A stretch of DNA of 6,143 nucleotides from Methylotenera_A sp040387035 (GTDB lineage: Bacteria > Pseudomonadota > Gammaproteobacteria > Burkholderiales > Methylophilaceae): contig JAZKEN010000108.1 in the NCBI GenBank assembly GCA_040387035.1, forward strand, positions 1 to 6,143, in the 5' to 3' direction. The notes below the pieces were generated by a model, which had not been told where the DNA came from, did no database searches, and worked only from the letters and a program-made list of their open reading frames with translations. The position numbers and the translations under genes were made by a program. Each line of letters starts with the position of its first letter. Position 1 is the first letter of the stretch. Below, one piece after another: positions 1 to 4,998 of this stretch.

Positions 1-245
1 CCCTTGATGGTGTCGTACATGTGCCATAGCCATTTATCTTCAGCCACATTGCCCAGTGCCGCCGCAATGCCACCCTGCGCCGCAACCGTGTGTGAACGGG
101 TGGGGAATACTTTGGATAGCACAGCCACCTTGACACCGGATTCAGCCAATTGCAAAGCCGCACGCAAACCTGCGCCGCCGCCGCCAACGATTACCGCGTC
201 AAATTGATGTTTTTGAAGATCACTGGTTTTAGTCGCTAAAGCCAT
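1..245 (-). CDS. sdhA: Succinate dehydrogenase flavoprotein subunit SdhA (N-terminal 81 residues; C-terminus beyond left edge)
   Basis: This is the start of the catalytic flavoprotein of succinate dehydrogenase (complex II), which oxidises succinate to fumarate on the cytoplasmic face of the membrane. The visible part opens with a Rossmann-type FAD-binding strand and glycine-rich loop (FDAVIVGGGGAGLRAALQLA, residues 15-34). It continues with PTRSHTVAAQGGIAAALGN (residues 48-66), in which His52 corresponds to the histidine that carries covalently bound FAD in this family. The ATG at 245 was chosen because it gives the usual short leader before the FAD motif and lies 4 bases after the sdhD stop; a GGA lies about 11 bases upstream. 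It is the last visible gene of the malic enzyme-sdhC-sdhD-sdhA operon. The substrate-binding and capping domains, and sdhB if present, would lie off the left edge. The family call is secure. Confidence 0.95.
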   Translation of the reverse strand, partial: MALATKTSDLQKHQFDAVIVGGGGAGLRAALQLAESGVKVAVLSKVFPTRSHTVAAQGGIAAALGNVAEDKWLWHMYDTIK

Positions 246-249
246 TTTT

Positions 250-618
250 TTACATATTCCATAATATAAATATTAACCACAACAGATAGCTTATCAACGC
301 AATATCTACCGCCATTTGTAAATAGGCGCGCAACGCTTTGTTGAACACATAATCTTTTAATACGTCCGCAACGCCCAGCCATGCGTGCATAAACAAGCAC
401 ATAAAAAACAATAGTGTGGCCAACCTAAACCAAACCGGTGTTGCAAATGCATACCAGGCCGCATAGTTTTCTTGCCAGCTGGCGTGGCCAAAAGGCTGAA
501 CAATCAACAACAGGACCAACAACAGCACTATATAAACAGCCATCACGACTGCGGTTAAGCGTTGCGATAGCCACAGGCGCATGCCCGGGTATTTATGAGT
601 CAATAATTGAATCAGCAT
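250..618 (-). CDS. sdhD: Succinate dehydrogenase membrane anchor subunit SdhD
   Basis: This is the small membrane anchor of complex II. With SdhC it holds haem b and forms the ubiquinone site. The 122-residue product has three hydrophobic segments (about residues 22-42, 62-84 and 96-120), as expected for SdhD. The signature HAWLGVADVLKDYV (residues 78-91) matches the E. coli region HAWIGMWQVLTDYV. His78, Asp89 and Tyr90 therefore correspond to E. coli His71, Asp82 and the quinone-site Tyr83. SQRLTAV near residue 20 matches the conserved N-terminal helix start. I prefer the ATG at 618, 4 bases after the sdhC stop. A TTG at 645 would add nine residues and overlap sdhC, with no support from the family. 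The stop is 4 bases before sdhA, so translation is probably coupled. The Shine-Dalgarno sequence is weak, which also fits coupling. Confidence 0.93.
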   Translation of the reverse strand: MLIQLLTHKYPGMRLWLSQRLTAVVMAVYIVLLLVLLLIVQPFGHASWQENYAAWYAFATPVWFRLATLLFFMCLFMHAWLGVADVLKDYVFNKALRAYLQMAVDIALISYLLWLIFILWNM

Positions 619-622
619 ATTT

Positions 623-1012
623 CTACAACCAAATCGCAAGAGCAAAAATGCTTACTGACAGCCCTACCAGCCACAACACCACACGGCTTGAAAAGCGTGC
701 TTTATGCAAGCTGGTCATCCAATGGATATCCTGCAGCAGATGCCGGATACCCGCAAAAAAGTGATGAAAGAATGCCCATGAAAGGCCAATTAATAACAAC
801 TTTACATACCATGTGTTCAGCATGTGCGTAAGCAAAAAATAACTACTTGGCGAATCTACGGACGTCTTAAAAGCCAATATAATCAATGGCAAAGCTAAAA
901 ACAGACCCACACCAGACGCGCGATGCAATATGGATACCACAGCGTTAATCGGCAACCGTATCGTGAATAAGTTAAGGTTTTTTGGCCTATTTTTTATGGG
1001 CTTTTTTTGCAT
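623..1012 (-). CDS. sdhC: Succinate dehydrogenase cytochrome b556 subunit SdhC
   Basis: This is the cytochrome b anchor subunit of complex II. At 129 residues it has the same length as E. coli SdhC, and the key positions fall on the same numbers. The N-terminal signature RPKNLNLFTIRLPINAVVSI (residues 9-28) runs into SILHRASG, giving Ser27 and Arg31 of the quinone site. HHFFAGIRHLLQD (residues 83-95) supplies the haem ligand His84, plus His91 and Asp95. Three transmembrane segments are evident, at about residues 22-48, 66-90 and 107-129. The ATG at 1012 lies 2 bases after the malic enzyme stop, with an A-rich AAAAGAA upstream as a possible ribosome site. The TAG stop is 4 bases before the preferred sdhD start. 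A second, TTG-initiated reading of sdhD would overlap the end of this gene but is not favoured. Confidence 0.95.
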   Translation of the reverse strand: MQKKPIKNRPKNLNLFTIRLPINAVVSILHRASGVGLFLALPLIILAFKTSVDSPSSYFLLTHMLNTWYVKLLLIGLSWAFFHHFFAGIRHLLQDIHWMTSLHKARFSSRVVLWLVGLSVSIFALAIWL

Positions 1013-1014
1013 AT

Positions 1015-2013
1015 TTATTCTTTTGCCGCTTTTGCTACCGCGCCTGAAACCCGCTCTAGCAAACGCGCGTCAAACGGCTTAGGGATAATGTATTCCTTGC
1101 CGAATTTAAGTTCGGTCAGGTTGTATGCTTTCAAAATTTCAGCCGGTACCGGCTCACGCGCTAATTCGCTTAGCGCTTTAGCCGCGGCAATCTTCATGTT
1201 TTCAGTGATCTTGGTCGCTTTTGCGTCCAGCGCGCCGCGGAATAGATAAGGGAAACACAAGGCGTTATTCACCTGATTTGGAAAATCGCTACGGCCGGTT
1301 GCCATTAAAATATCATCACGTACGGCATGCGCAAGGCTGGGCAAAATTTCCGGGTCAGGATTGGCCAAAGCAAAGATAATCGGGTTCTTAGCCATGCCTT
1401 TAATCAACTCTGCATCCAATGCATTCTTTGCAGATACACCGATAAACACATCCGCTTGCGGCATCACATCAGCCAACGTAGTAGCACTGCTTGGCGCAAT
1501 CGCTAAATCACGATTGTTATCATGCAAGTCAGTACGATTGGTATCCAGCACACCGCTTCTATCGACCATGGTGATATCAGTGGCACCCATTAATTTAAGT
1601 AACTTTGCACAGGAACAACCCGCCGCACCAGCGCCCAGGAAGACGATTTTGGCAGCGGCTAGCGTTTTACCTTGTAGCTCAAGCGCGTTTAAAAGCGCTG
1701 CAGCCACAATCACTGCGGTACCATGCTGGTCATCATGGAATACCGGGATATCCAGGCGGCGTTTCAGCTCATTTTCAATATAAAAACAGTGCGGCGCGGC
1801 AATGTCTTCCAGGTTGATGCCACCAAAAGTCGGCGCAATATTCACCACNNNNNNNNNNNNNNNNNNNNNNNNNNNNNNNNNNNNNNNNNNNNNNNNNNNN
1901 NNNNNNNNNNNNNNNNNNNNNNNNNNNNNNNNNNNNNNNNNNNNNNNNACGCTCAATTTCCCCGGTTTTGGAAATTGGTGATAGTCCAGCGCACGTTTTT
2001 TTAAATCATCCAT
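1015..2013 (-). CDS. Malic enzyme, short form without phosphotransacetylase domain (MaeB/YtsJ-like); interrupted by assembly gap
   Basis: Oxidative decarboxylation of malate to pyruvate and CO2 with NAD(P). The N-terminus (MDDLKKRALDYHQFPKPGKLS) matches the bacterial malic enzyme start. After the gap come PTFGGINLEDI, VFHDDQHGTAVI (1711-1740), the nucleotide-binding GAGAAG (1618-1635), ALANPDPEI, TGRSDFPNQVNNALCFPYLFRGALD and EYIIPKPFD, all diagnostic. The protein ends soon after EYIIPKPFD, so it has no C-terminal phosphotransacetylase-like domain of the kind fused to E. coli MaeB. The 100 N at 1849-1948 stand for about 33 residues, but comparison with MaeB as I remember it suggests about 100 residues are missing, including the catalytic Tyr and Lys regions. 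True length is probably near 400. The ATG at 2013 has AGGG 5-6 bases upstream. It is the first gene of the operon with sdhC-D-A, a slot often held by malate dehydrogenase in betaproteobacteria. Cofactor preference cannot be read from the sequence. Confidence 0.92.
   Translation of the reverse strand: MDDLKKRALDYHQFPKPGKLSXXXXXXXXXXXXXXXXXXXXXXXXXXXXXXXXXXVVNIAPTFGGINLEDIAAPHCFYIENELKRRLDIPVFHDDQHGTAVIVAAALLNALELQGKTLAAAKIVFLGAGAAGCSCAKLLKLMGATDITMVDRSGVLDTNRTDLHDNNRDLAIAPSSATTLADVMPQADVFIGVSAKNALDAELIKGMAKNPIIFALANPDPEILPSLAHAVRDDILMATGRSDFPNQVNNALCFPYLFRGALDAKATKITENMKIAAAKALSELAREPVPAEILKAYNLTELKFGKEYIIPKPFDARLLERVSGAVAKAAKE
1849..1948. other. Assembly gap (100 N) inside the malic enzyme gene
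   Basis: A run of exactly 100 N, the usual placeholder for a scaffold gap of unknown size. Both flanks read in frame as malic enzyme, but the residues that should lie between PGKLS and PTFGGINLED number about 100 in the family, against about 33 represented. The real missing length is therefore probably near 300 bases. Confidence 0.95.
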
Positions 2014-2070
2014 TTTTACCCTAACAAATTTTAAGCACTATGTTTTTGTGTTTGGTTTTGGTACCCATCT

Positions 2071-2098
2071 ATTTAATACACCTTAAGGGGCTTTTCAA
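2071..2098 (-). promoter_or_regulatory. Possible promoter for the malic enzyme-sdhCDA operon
   Basis: Read on the minus strand there is TTGAAA (2093-2098), a 16-base spacer and TTAAAT (2071-2076), about 60 bases before the malic enzyme ATG. The -35 match is good and the -10 match is moderate. The -35 box lies inside the terminal arm of the inverted-repeat element at 2084-2191, so the element may supply part of the promoter. The alternative is read-through from gntR or a different promoter; TAAAAT at about 2028-2033 could be a -10 but lacks a good -35. This is a weak call. Confidence 0.3.
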
Positions 2099-2191
2099 AA
2101 TCGGCAATGGCTAGAAAGCCAAGCGCAGACAGTACGAGCAGTACGGCAAGCGCAGGCTGACAACGCCAGTGCTGATTTTCAAAAGCCCTTA
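2084..2191. repeat. Intergenic inverted-repeat element, about 108 bp, with internal short repeats (MITE- or REP-like)
   Basis: The terminal arms are TAAGGGGCTTTTCAAAATC (2084-2102) and its near reverse complement GATTTTCAAAAGCCCTTA (2174-2191), differing by one mismatch and one base in length. The interior has a small hairpin TGGCT-agaa-AGCCA (2108-2121), a direct repeat AAGCGCAG (2121-2128 and 2148-2155) and a doublet CAGTAC (2130-2135 and 2139-2144). No reading frame fits it. The right end supplies the last bases of the gntR stop codon. Folded as RNA it could form a long stem and act as a terminator after gntR. The arms and compact interior look like a small non-autonomous or REP-type dispersed repeat, but copy number cannot be judged from one window. 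Confidence 0.6.
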
Positions 2192-2929
2192 TTCCAATTC
2201 GGACATGTAGTGATGATCATCAGTCAGGCATAAACCCAATCGCCATTCCATCGGCTTATCACCATAGGTATACGAAACACGCTCAATACTCAAAAGTGGC
2301 GCGCCTAATTGTAAATTCAGGGCTTCTGCCACATCTTTATTGGCTGCCACCGCGGTCAAGCGCTCTTCTGCGCGTATCATGCGAATACCGTATTCAGTCT
2401 CATACATGCTGTACATAGAACCTTGGTTCTCTTCTACGCGTGTGCCATTCAAGCCTTTAAACGGTGCGGCTGGTATCACGATATGGTCATAAATCAGCGG
2501 CCTGCCGGAGAAAGTCAGCAGGCGTTTCACCTCAATCAATGCTGCACCCGCCTTGATTTCCAGGATACTCGCCATGCGGTTATCCGCCTTGGTTTTAGTA
2601 CAATTTAACAATTCGTTTTGCAGCACTTCTTTTTGGCCGCTGGCAGCAGTCAAGCGCAAAAAGCGCAGTTTGATACCTTCTTCATTGTGGGTTGCAACAA
2701 AGGTGCCCTTGCCTTGGCGGCGAATCAGGATATTTTCGCCAGCCAGGCTATCAATGGCCTTGCGTACCGTGCCCTGCGACACTTTATAGCGCGAAGCGAG
2801 ATCGATTTCACTGGGGATCATTTCCCCCGGGCGCCATTCTCCGCCAATCAGGCTCTGCGTCAGCAGCACCTTGATCTGGTCGTATAAGGGTTTATAACTA
2901 GGTGAGTTGTAGGCTTTATCTATCATCAT
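2189..2929 (-). CDS. GntR family transcriptional regulator, HutC subfamily (UTRA ligand domain)
   Basis: A DNA-binding regulator of 246 residues. The N-terminal winged helix-turn-helix spans about residues 13-78, with the GntR features PLYDQIK, GEWRPGEMIPSEIDLASRY, VSQGTVRKAIDSL and the wing RRQGKGTFV. The remainder, about residues 95-240, is a UTRA effector domain, recognisable by LIYDHIVIPA, MYETEYGIRMIRAEERLTAV, LGAPLLSIERVSYTYGDKPMEWR and the closing YMSEL. Two adjacent ATGs (2929 and 2926) are possible; a GTGAG sits just upstream. It diverges from the CoA-lyase operon and lies upstream of, and in the same direction as, the malic enzyme-sdh operon, so it is the natural candidate to control either or both. 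The effector is unknown; an organic acid or CoA-pathway intermediate is inference from the neighbours. The stop codon overlaps the end of the inverted-repeat element. Confidence 0.92.
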   Translation of the reverse strand: MMIDKAYNSPSYKPLYDQIKVLLTQSLIGGEWRPGEMIPSEIDLASRYKVSQGTVRKAIDSLAGENILIRRQGKGTFVATHNEEGIKLRFLRLTAASGQKEVLQNELLNCTKTKADNRMASILEIKAGAALIEVKRLLTFSGRPLIYDHIVIPAAPFKGLNGTRVEENQGSMYSMYETEYGIRMIRAEERLTAVAANKDVAEALNLQLGAPLLSIERVSYTYGDKPMEWRLGLCLTDDHHYMSELE

Positions 2930-2955
2930 AAGCTCACAGTAATGAAGTTGATATG

Positions 2956-2984
2956 ATTAAAACATACCCTTAAAAAATAGTCTA
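2956..2984 (-). promoter_or_regulatory. Candidate promoter for gntR
   Basis: Read on the minus strand: TAGACT (2979-2984), a 17-base spacer, then TTTAAT (2956-2961). These match 4 of 6 and 5 of 6 consensus positions. The -10 box is about 26 bases before the gntR start. The palindrome at 2992-3016 begins 8 bases upstream of the -35 box. Confidence 0.5.
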
Positions 2985-2991
2985 GTGTTTT

Positions 2992-3016
2992 ATATCTTAT
3001 ATAAGACATAAGATAT
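2992..3016. promoter_or_regulatory. AT-rich palindrome between divergent promoters, candidate GntR operator
   Basis: A 9-base inverted repeat, ATATCTTAT (2992-3000) and ATAAGATAT (3008-3016), is separated by 7 bases. A perfect 12-base palindrome TCTTATATAAGA (2995-3006) overlaps it. The site lies between the -35 boxes of the two divergent promoters, 3 bases from the rightward one and 7-8 bases from the leftward one. GntR proteins bind as dimers to short palindromes in their own promoter regions, so this is the best operator candidate in the window. It does not strictly match the GT-N-TA-N-AC core I associate with HutC proteins, which leaves room for another binding protein. Confidence 0.55.
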
Positions 3017-3019
3017 TTG

Positions 3020-3049
3020 TTGACAGTGAAACAAAGGCGTCTATATAAT
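3020..3049 (+). promoter_or_regulatory. Strong sigma-70 type promoter for the CoA-lyase/hydratase operon
   Basis: Perfect -35 TTGACA (3020-3025), an 18-base spacer and perfect -10 TATAAT (3044-3049). The start codon of the first gene is 59 bases after the -10 box, leaving a leader of about 50 bases. A ribosome site TAGGAC (3098-3103) precedes the ATG at 3109. The candidate operator ends 3 bases before the -35 box, so a bound dimer would touch RNA polymerase. Confidence 0.75.
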
Positions 3050-3108
3050 CGATTTAATTCTTGTCCATCCGCTAAAAAGCATGATGGAAATTACATATAG
3101 GACTTTAT

Positions 3109-3990
3109 ATGGAAATAGGCTTCCGCCCCCGCCGCTCAATGCTTTACGTGCCTGGTTGCAACCTGCACTATTTAGACCGCGCACGCACACTGCAAGCCGA
3201 TTCAGTCATCCTGGATCTGGGCGACCCTATATTGATCGACTGTAAAATCCAATCCCGCGACAATATCGTAGCGGCCGTTAAAGAAGGTGGCTACGGCTCA
3301 CGCGAAGTAGTGGTGCGTGTGAATAACCTGGATTCCATCTGGGGTCATGATGACATCAAGGCGGTGGCCAATATTGGTGCCGATGCGATTCTTTTCCCGA
3401 ATATCGAATCTGCGGACGATGTACATACAGCATTGAAATGGCTGGACGACGCTGGCGGCAGTCATATGCCGATCATGGTGATGATAGAAAGCCCGATTGC
3501 GGTATTGAACGCAAAGGAAATCGCGGCGGCCAGCGACCGCATCGCCTGTATGGTAATGGCGACTTCCGACTTGATTTCTCAATTACACGCCCGCGTTACG
3601 CATGAGCGTAGCGCAATACTCACTTCGCTTTCATTGGTGATTTTAGCGGCACGCGCTTATGGGCGTTGTGTAGTAGACGGCATATCCAGCGACTTCAAAA
3701 ATATGCATTCGTTTGAATATGCCTGCCGTTTGGGTCGTGATATGGGGTTTGATGGTAAATCGTTGGTGCACCCGGCGCAGATCGCCTATAGCAACGATGC
3801 CTACACGCCTAAATCTGCCGAAATCCAGAGTGCGCGCACTATCATCAAAGCTTTGAAAGAGGCGAATGAGGCGGGCCGTGGCACTGTGGTGGTCGATGAC
3901 AAACTGGTTGAGCATCATCATGTGAAAGCAGCGCAAAGGCTATTAAAACTGAACGACATGATTGCAGAGCTTGAAGAAGAGTTTATCTAA
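3109..3990 (+). CDS. HpcH/HpaI (CitE-like) CoA-ester lyase or thioesterase homologue, Mcl2-like, with altered active-site motifs
   Basis: A 293-residue TIM-barrel protein of the CitE/HpcH superfamily, whose members cleave or hydrolyse malyl-, citramalyl- or citryl-CoA. Family landmarks are RRSMLYVPGCN (8-18), VVVRVNN with Arg70, MIESPIAVLNAKEI with Glu127, SDL with Asp154, and DMGFDGKSLVHPAQI. Glu127 and Asp154 correspond to the two Mg ligands of malyl-CoA lyases (Glu141/Asp168 in Rhodobacter Mcl1), with the same 27-residue spacing. Two usually invariant positions differ: the DLEDAV motif reads DLGDPI (Glu to Gly38) and the IPK motif reads FPN (Lys to Asn98). The tail VVDDKLVEHHH resembles the (3S)-malyl-CoA thioesterase Mcl2 as I remember it. 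It is first in the operon, with a strong promoter and a good ribosome site. Activity may be thioesterase, an unusual lyase, or a non-catalytic partner; the fold is secure and the reaction is not. Confidence 0.85.
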   Translation: MEIGFRPRRSMLYVPGCNLHYLDRARTLQADSVILDLGDPILIDCKIQSRDNIVAAVKEGGYGSREVVVRVNNLDSIWGHDDIKAVANIGADAILFPNIESADDVHTALKWLDDAGGSHMPIMVMIESPIAVLNAKEIAAASDRIACMVMATSDLISQLHARVTHERSAILTSLSLVILAARAYGRCVVDGISSDFKNMHSFEYACRLGRDMGFDGKSLVHPAQIAYSNDAYTPKSAEIQSARTIIKALKEANEAGRGTVVVDDKLVEHHHVKAAQRLLKLNDMIAELEEEFI

Positions 3991-4022
3991 GAAGAATTTA
4001 TTTAGAAAAAGAGTTGATAAGC

Positions 4023-4997
4023 ATGTTATCCACCAAAACCAATAATGGGCGCTACTTTGAAGACTTCACCTTGAATGAAGTGATTCAACACGCCACACCG
4101 CGCACCATCACTGCCGGCGATTGTGCGCTGTATATTGCTTTATATGGACCGCGCAATCCCCTACACTGCAGCCAGCCTTTTGCGCAAACCCTAGGTTATA
4201 AAACCGCACCTGTCGATGATTTGTTGGCTTTTCATATTGCTTTTGGTAAAACCGTACCGGATATTTCGGTAAATGCGGTAGCCAACCTTGGCTATGCCGA
4301 TGTGCGCTTTATCCAGCCNNNNNNNNNNNNNNNNNNNNNNNNNNNNNNNNNNNNNNNNNNNNNNNNNNNNNNNNNNNNNNNNNNNNNNNNNNNNNNNNNN
4401 NNNNNNNNNNNNNNNNNNGTGCCTGAGTTACCCGGCTTTGTTGCGCCGGAACACTTGAATATAACCACTGACTTGTCTGCGAAAAAATTTGATCGCACGG
4501 CCACTGGCGGCAATTATTTCTGGGAAGACTACCAGGCAGGAGAACGCATCAATCATGCCGCTGGCTTGACCATCAACGATAGCGACCACTCGCTGGCGAC
4601 GCACTTGTACCAGAATAATGCGCGTTTGCACTTTGATGATTTTATGATGAAAAACTCAAACTATGGCAAACGCCTGGTGTATGGCGGCGTGGCGATTTCC
4701 ATGTGCCGTGCTTTAAGTATCGATGGCCTGGAAAATGCGATTTCTATATTAGCGATTAACGCTGGCACGCATGCAAACCCTACTTTTGCCGGCGATACCA
4801 TTTATTGCGCAACAGAAGTATTGGATGTTTGGCAATTGCCAAACCGGGATTTCGGCGCCTTAAGGCTGCGTATGGTAGGCATTAAAAATATGTCGCCAGC
4901 CGACTTAAGCGAGTTTAAAACAGATAAAGGCTACCACCCCAATGTGGTGCTGGATTTAGATTACACCGTACTTATTCCGCGAAAAGGAACCCATTAA
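4023..4997 (+). CDS. mch: Mesaconyl-CoA hydratase (beta-methylmalyl-CoA dehydratase), double-hotdog MaoC family; interrupted by assembly gap
   Basis: Likely interconverts (2R,3S)-beta-methylmalyl-CoA and mesaconyl-CoA. The first hotdog half shows YFEDFTLNEVIQHATPRTIT, GDCALYIALYGPRNPLH and APVDDLLAFHIAFGKTVPDI followed by NAVANLGYADVRFIQP. This closely matches the Rhodobacter/Chloroflexus mesaconyl-CoA hydratase type as I remember it. The second half has THLYQNNARLHFDDF (near 4599-4643), the hydratase motif, and GKRLVYGGVAISMCRALS, ending VVLDLDYTVLIPRKG. The 100 N at 4319-4418 hide more than 33 residues; about 60-65 are expected, giving a true length near 350. I use the ATG at 4023 (AAAGAG upstream) rather than a TTG at 4014. 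It lies 32 bases after the first lyase and 1 base before the next gene. In methylotrophs the symbol mch also means an unrelated cyclohydrolase; meaC is the equivalent name in Methylorubrum. Confidence 0.87.
   Translation: MLSTKTNNGRYFEDFTLNEVIQHATPRTITAGDCALYIALYGPRNPLHCSQPFAQTLGYKTAPVDDLLAFHIAFGKTVPDISVNAVANLGYADVRFIQXXXXXXXXXXXXXXXXXXXXXXXXXXXXXXXXXXVPELPGFVAPEHLNITTDLSAKKFDRTATGGNYFWEDYQAGERINHAAGLTINDSDHSLATHLYQNNARLHFDDFMMKNSNYGKRLVYGGVAISMCRALSIDGLENAISILAINAGTHANPTFAGDTIYCATEVLDVWQLPNRDFGALRLRMVGIKNMSPADLSEFKTDKGYHPNVVLDLDYTVLIPRKGTH
4319..4418. other. Assembly gap (100 N) inside the mesaconyl-CoA hydratase gene
   Basis: A second run of exactly 100 N. The flanks read in one frame as the same hydratase. 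The missing part should hold the end of the first hotdog domain (the YPGDT region) and the linker before VPELPG. That is about 60-65 residues in relatives as I remember them, so near 190 bases rather than 100. Confidence 0.95.
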
Positions 4998-4998
4998 C

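Noticed and set aside
619..645. TTG start at 645 for sdhD, overlapping sdhC
   Set aside because: The ATG at 618 gives a normal SdhD length and N-terminus; the extra nine residues do not resemble the family.
438..831. Plus-strand open frames across the sdhD/sdhC junction
   Set aside because: They lie antisense to clearly conserved sdhC and sdhD, show no recognisable motif, and have no ribosome site or operon context.
1015..1017. Malic enzyme as a truncated MaeB that lost its phosphotransacetylase domain by mutation
   Set aside because: The protein ends cleanly where short malic enzymes normally end, sdhC follows after 2 bases, and no remnant of the second domain is visible.
3298..3936. Minus-strand open frames inside the first lyase gene
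   Set aside because: They are shadows of the conserved plus-strand coding frame and have histidine-rich, low-information translations typical of antisense reads.
4014..4022. TTG start at 4014 for the mesaconyl-CoA hydratase
   Set aside because: The ATG at 4023 is closer to the conserved YFEDF start, and the A/G-rich ribosome site is well placed for it.
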